A stretch of 5,204 nt of DNA from an uncultured Lachnospiraceae bacterium (GTDB taxonomy: Bacteria > Bacillota > Clostridia > Lachnospirales > Lachnospiraceae). The position numbers and the translations under genes were made by a program. The DNA is taken from positions 1 through 5,204 of the forward strand of contig CAKRLN010000169.1 of the NCBI GenBank assembly GCA_934359535.1, read 5' to 3'. A model generated the notes under the pieces. That model was not told where the DNA came from. It made no database searches and saw nothing but the letters and a program-made list of their open reading frames with translations. Below, one piece after another: positions 4,972-5,204 of the stretch. Every line of letters begins with the position of its first letter. Position 1 is the first letter of the stretch.

Positions 4972-5204
4972 GCTCCTTCACCGTCTCATAAAAAATCCGG
5001 AACAGCTGCTCGCTGACACGCTTTAGACGGCTTTTGGAAAATTTACTGATCTTTCTGTCATATGTTAATATCCCATTAATCTCATCCTCAATATCATTCA
5101 GCTGCGTATAGATCACTCCGCTTAACCCCTTCTCAATATTCGGATAAACATCACGCTTAAATAATTTCTCATATGCCTCCCCAAGCTCATCCTCACTCTT
5201 ACAG
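4955..5204 (-). CDS. Glycoside hydrolase family 2-like protein, C-terminal end (partial)
   Basis: A - strand frame is open from the window edge to TGA at 4957-4955 and gives 82 complete codons; the start lies beyond base 5204. The peptide has the pattern I recall at the C-terminus of Lachnospiraceae GH2 enzymes (beta-galactosidase/beta-glucuronidase type): EKLFKRDVYPNIEKGLSGV, then IYTQLNDIEDEINGILTYDR, the final strand-helix part of the TIM barrel. A basic, helical tail (KISKFSKSRLKRVSEQLFRIF) of about 35 residues closes the protein. The catalytic glutamates would lie upstream, outside the window, so activity and substrate cannot be judged. No signal peptide information is available. The gene points toward the SulP gene, 241 bp away, with terminator-like hairpins between. 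Confidence 0.75.
   Translation of the reverse strand, partial: CKSEDELGEAYEKLFKRDVYPNIEKGLSGVIYTQLNDIEDEINGILTYDRKISKFSKSRLKRVSEQLFRIFYETVKEPESKS

Overview
This window looks like a chromosomal stretch from a Gram-positive anaerobe of the Bacillota, most likely a gut Lachnospiraceae. The evidence is AGGAGG-type ribosome binding sites, AT-rich intergenic DNA with intrinsic terminators, and protein types common in that family: a DUF5692-like membrane protein, a membrane-anchored M23 peptidase, a SulP/STAS transporter and a family 2 glycoside hydrolase tail. The taxonomic call is inference from recalled family resemblance, not from a search.

Layout from left to right. The 3' end of a polytopic membrane protein gene on the + strand (1-456) ends in a perfect 15-bp stem terminator. 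A candidate extended -10 promoter then drives a two-gene + strand operon: a GNAT acetyltransferase (655-1119) and a small flavodoxin/WrbA-like flavoprotein (1132-1623). These two genes are clearly more AT-rich than most of the window. The rest is on the - strand. An M23 (LytM-type) endopeptidase with an N-terminal membrane anchor (1672-2757, GTG start) converges on the flavoprotein gene. A 288-bp gap follows, mostly filled by a 209-bp imperfect inverted repeat (2787-2995). Next come a SulP anion transporter with a C-terminal STAS domain (3046-4713), a 241-bp AT-rich leader/intergenic region with tandem terminator-like hairpins and a dyad, and finally the last 82 codons of a probable GH2 glycosidase (4955-5204), whose 5' end lies beyond the window.

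The genes do not form one pathway. The window reads as separate transcription units: membrane protein; acetyltransferase plus flavoprotein; cell-wall hydrolase; anion transporter; glycosidase. No tRNA, rRNA, CRISPR array, transposase or integrase is visible. The features most worth following up are non-coding: the long inverted repeat between the transporter and peptidase genes, and the structured leader just ahead of the transporter ribosome binding site. I see no convincing evidence for a wholly new multi-gene system.
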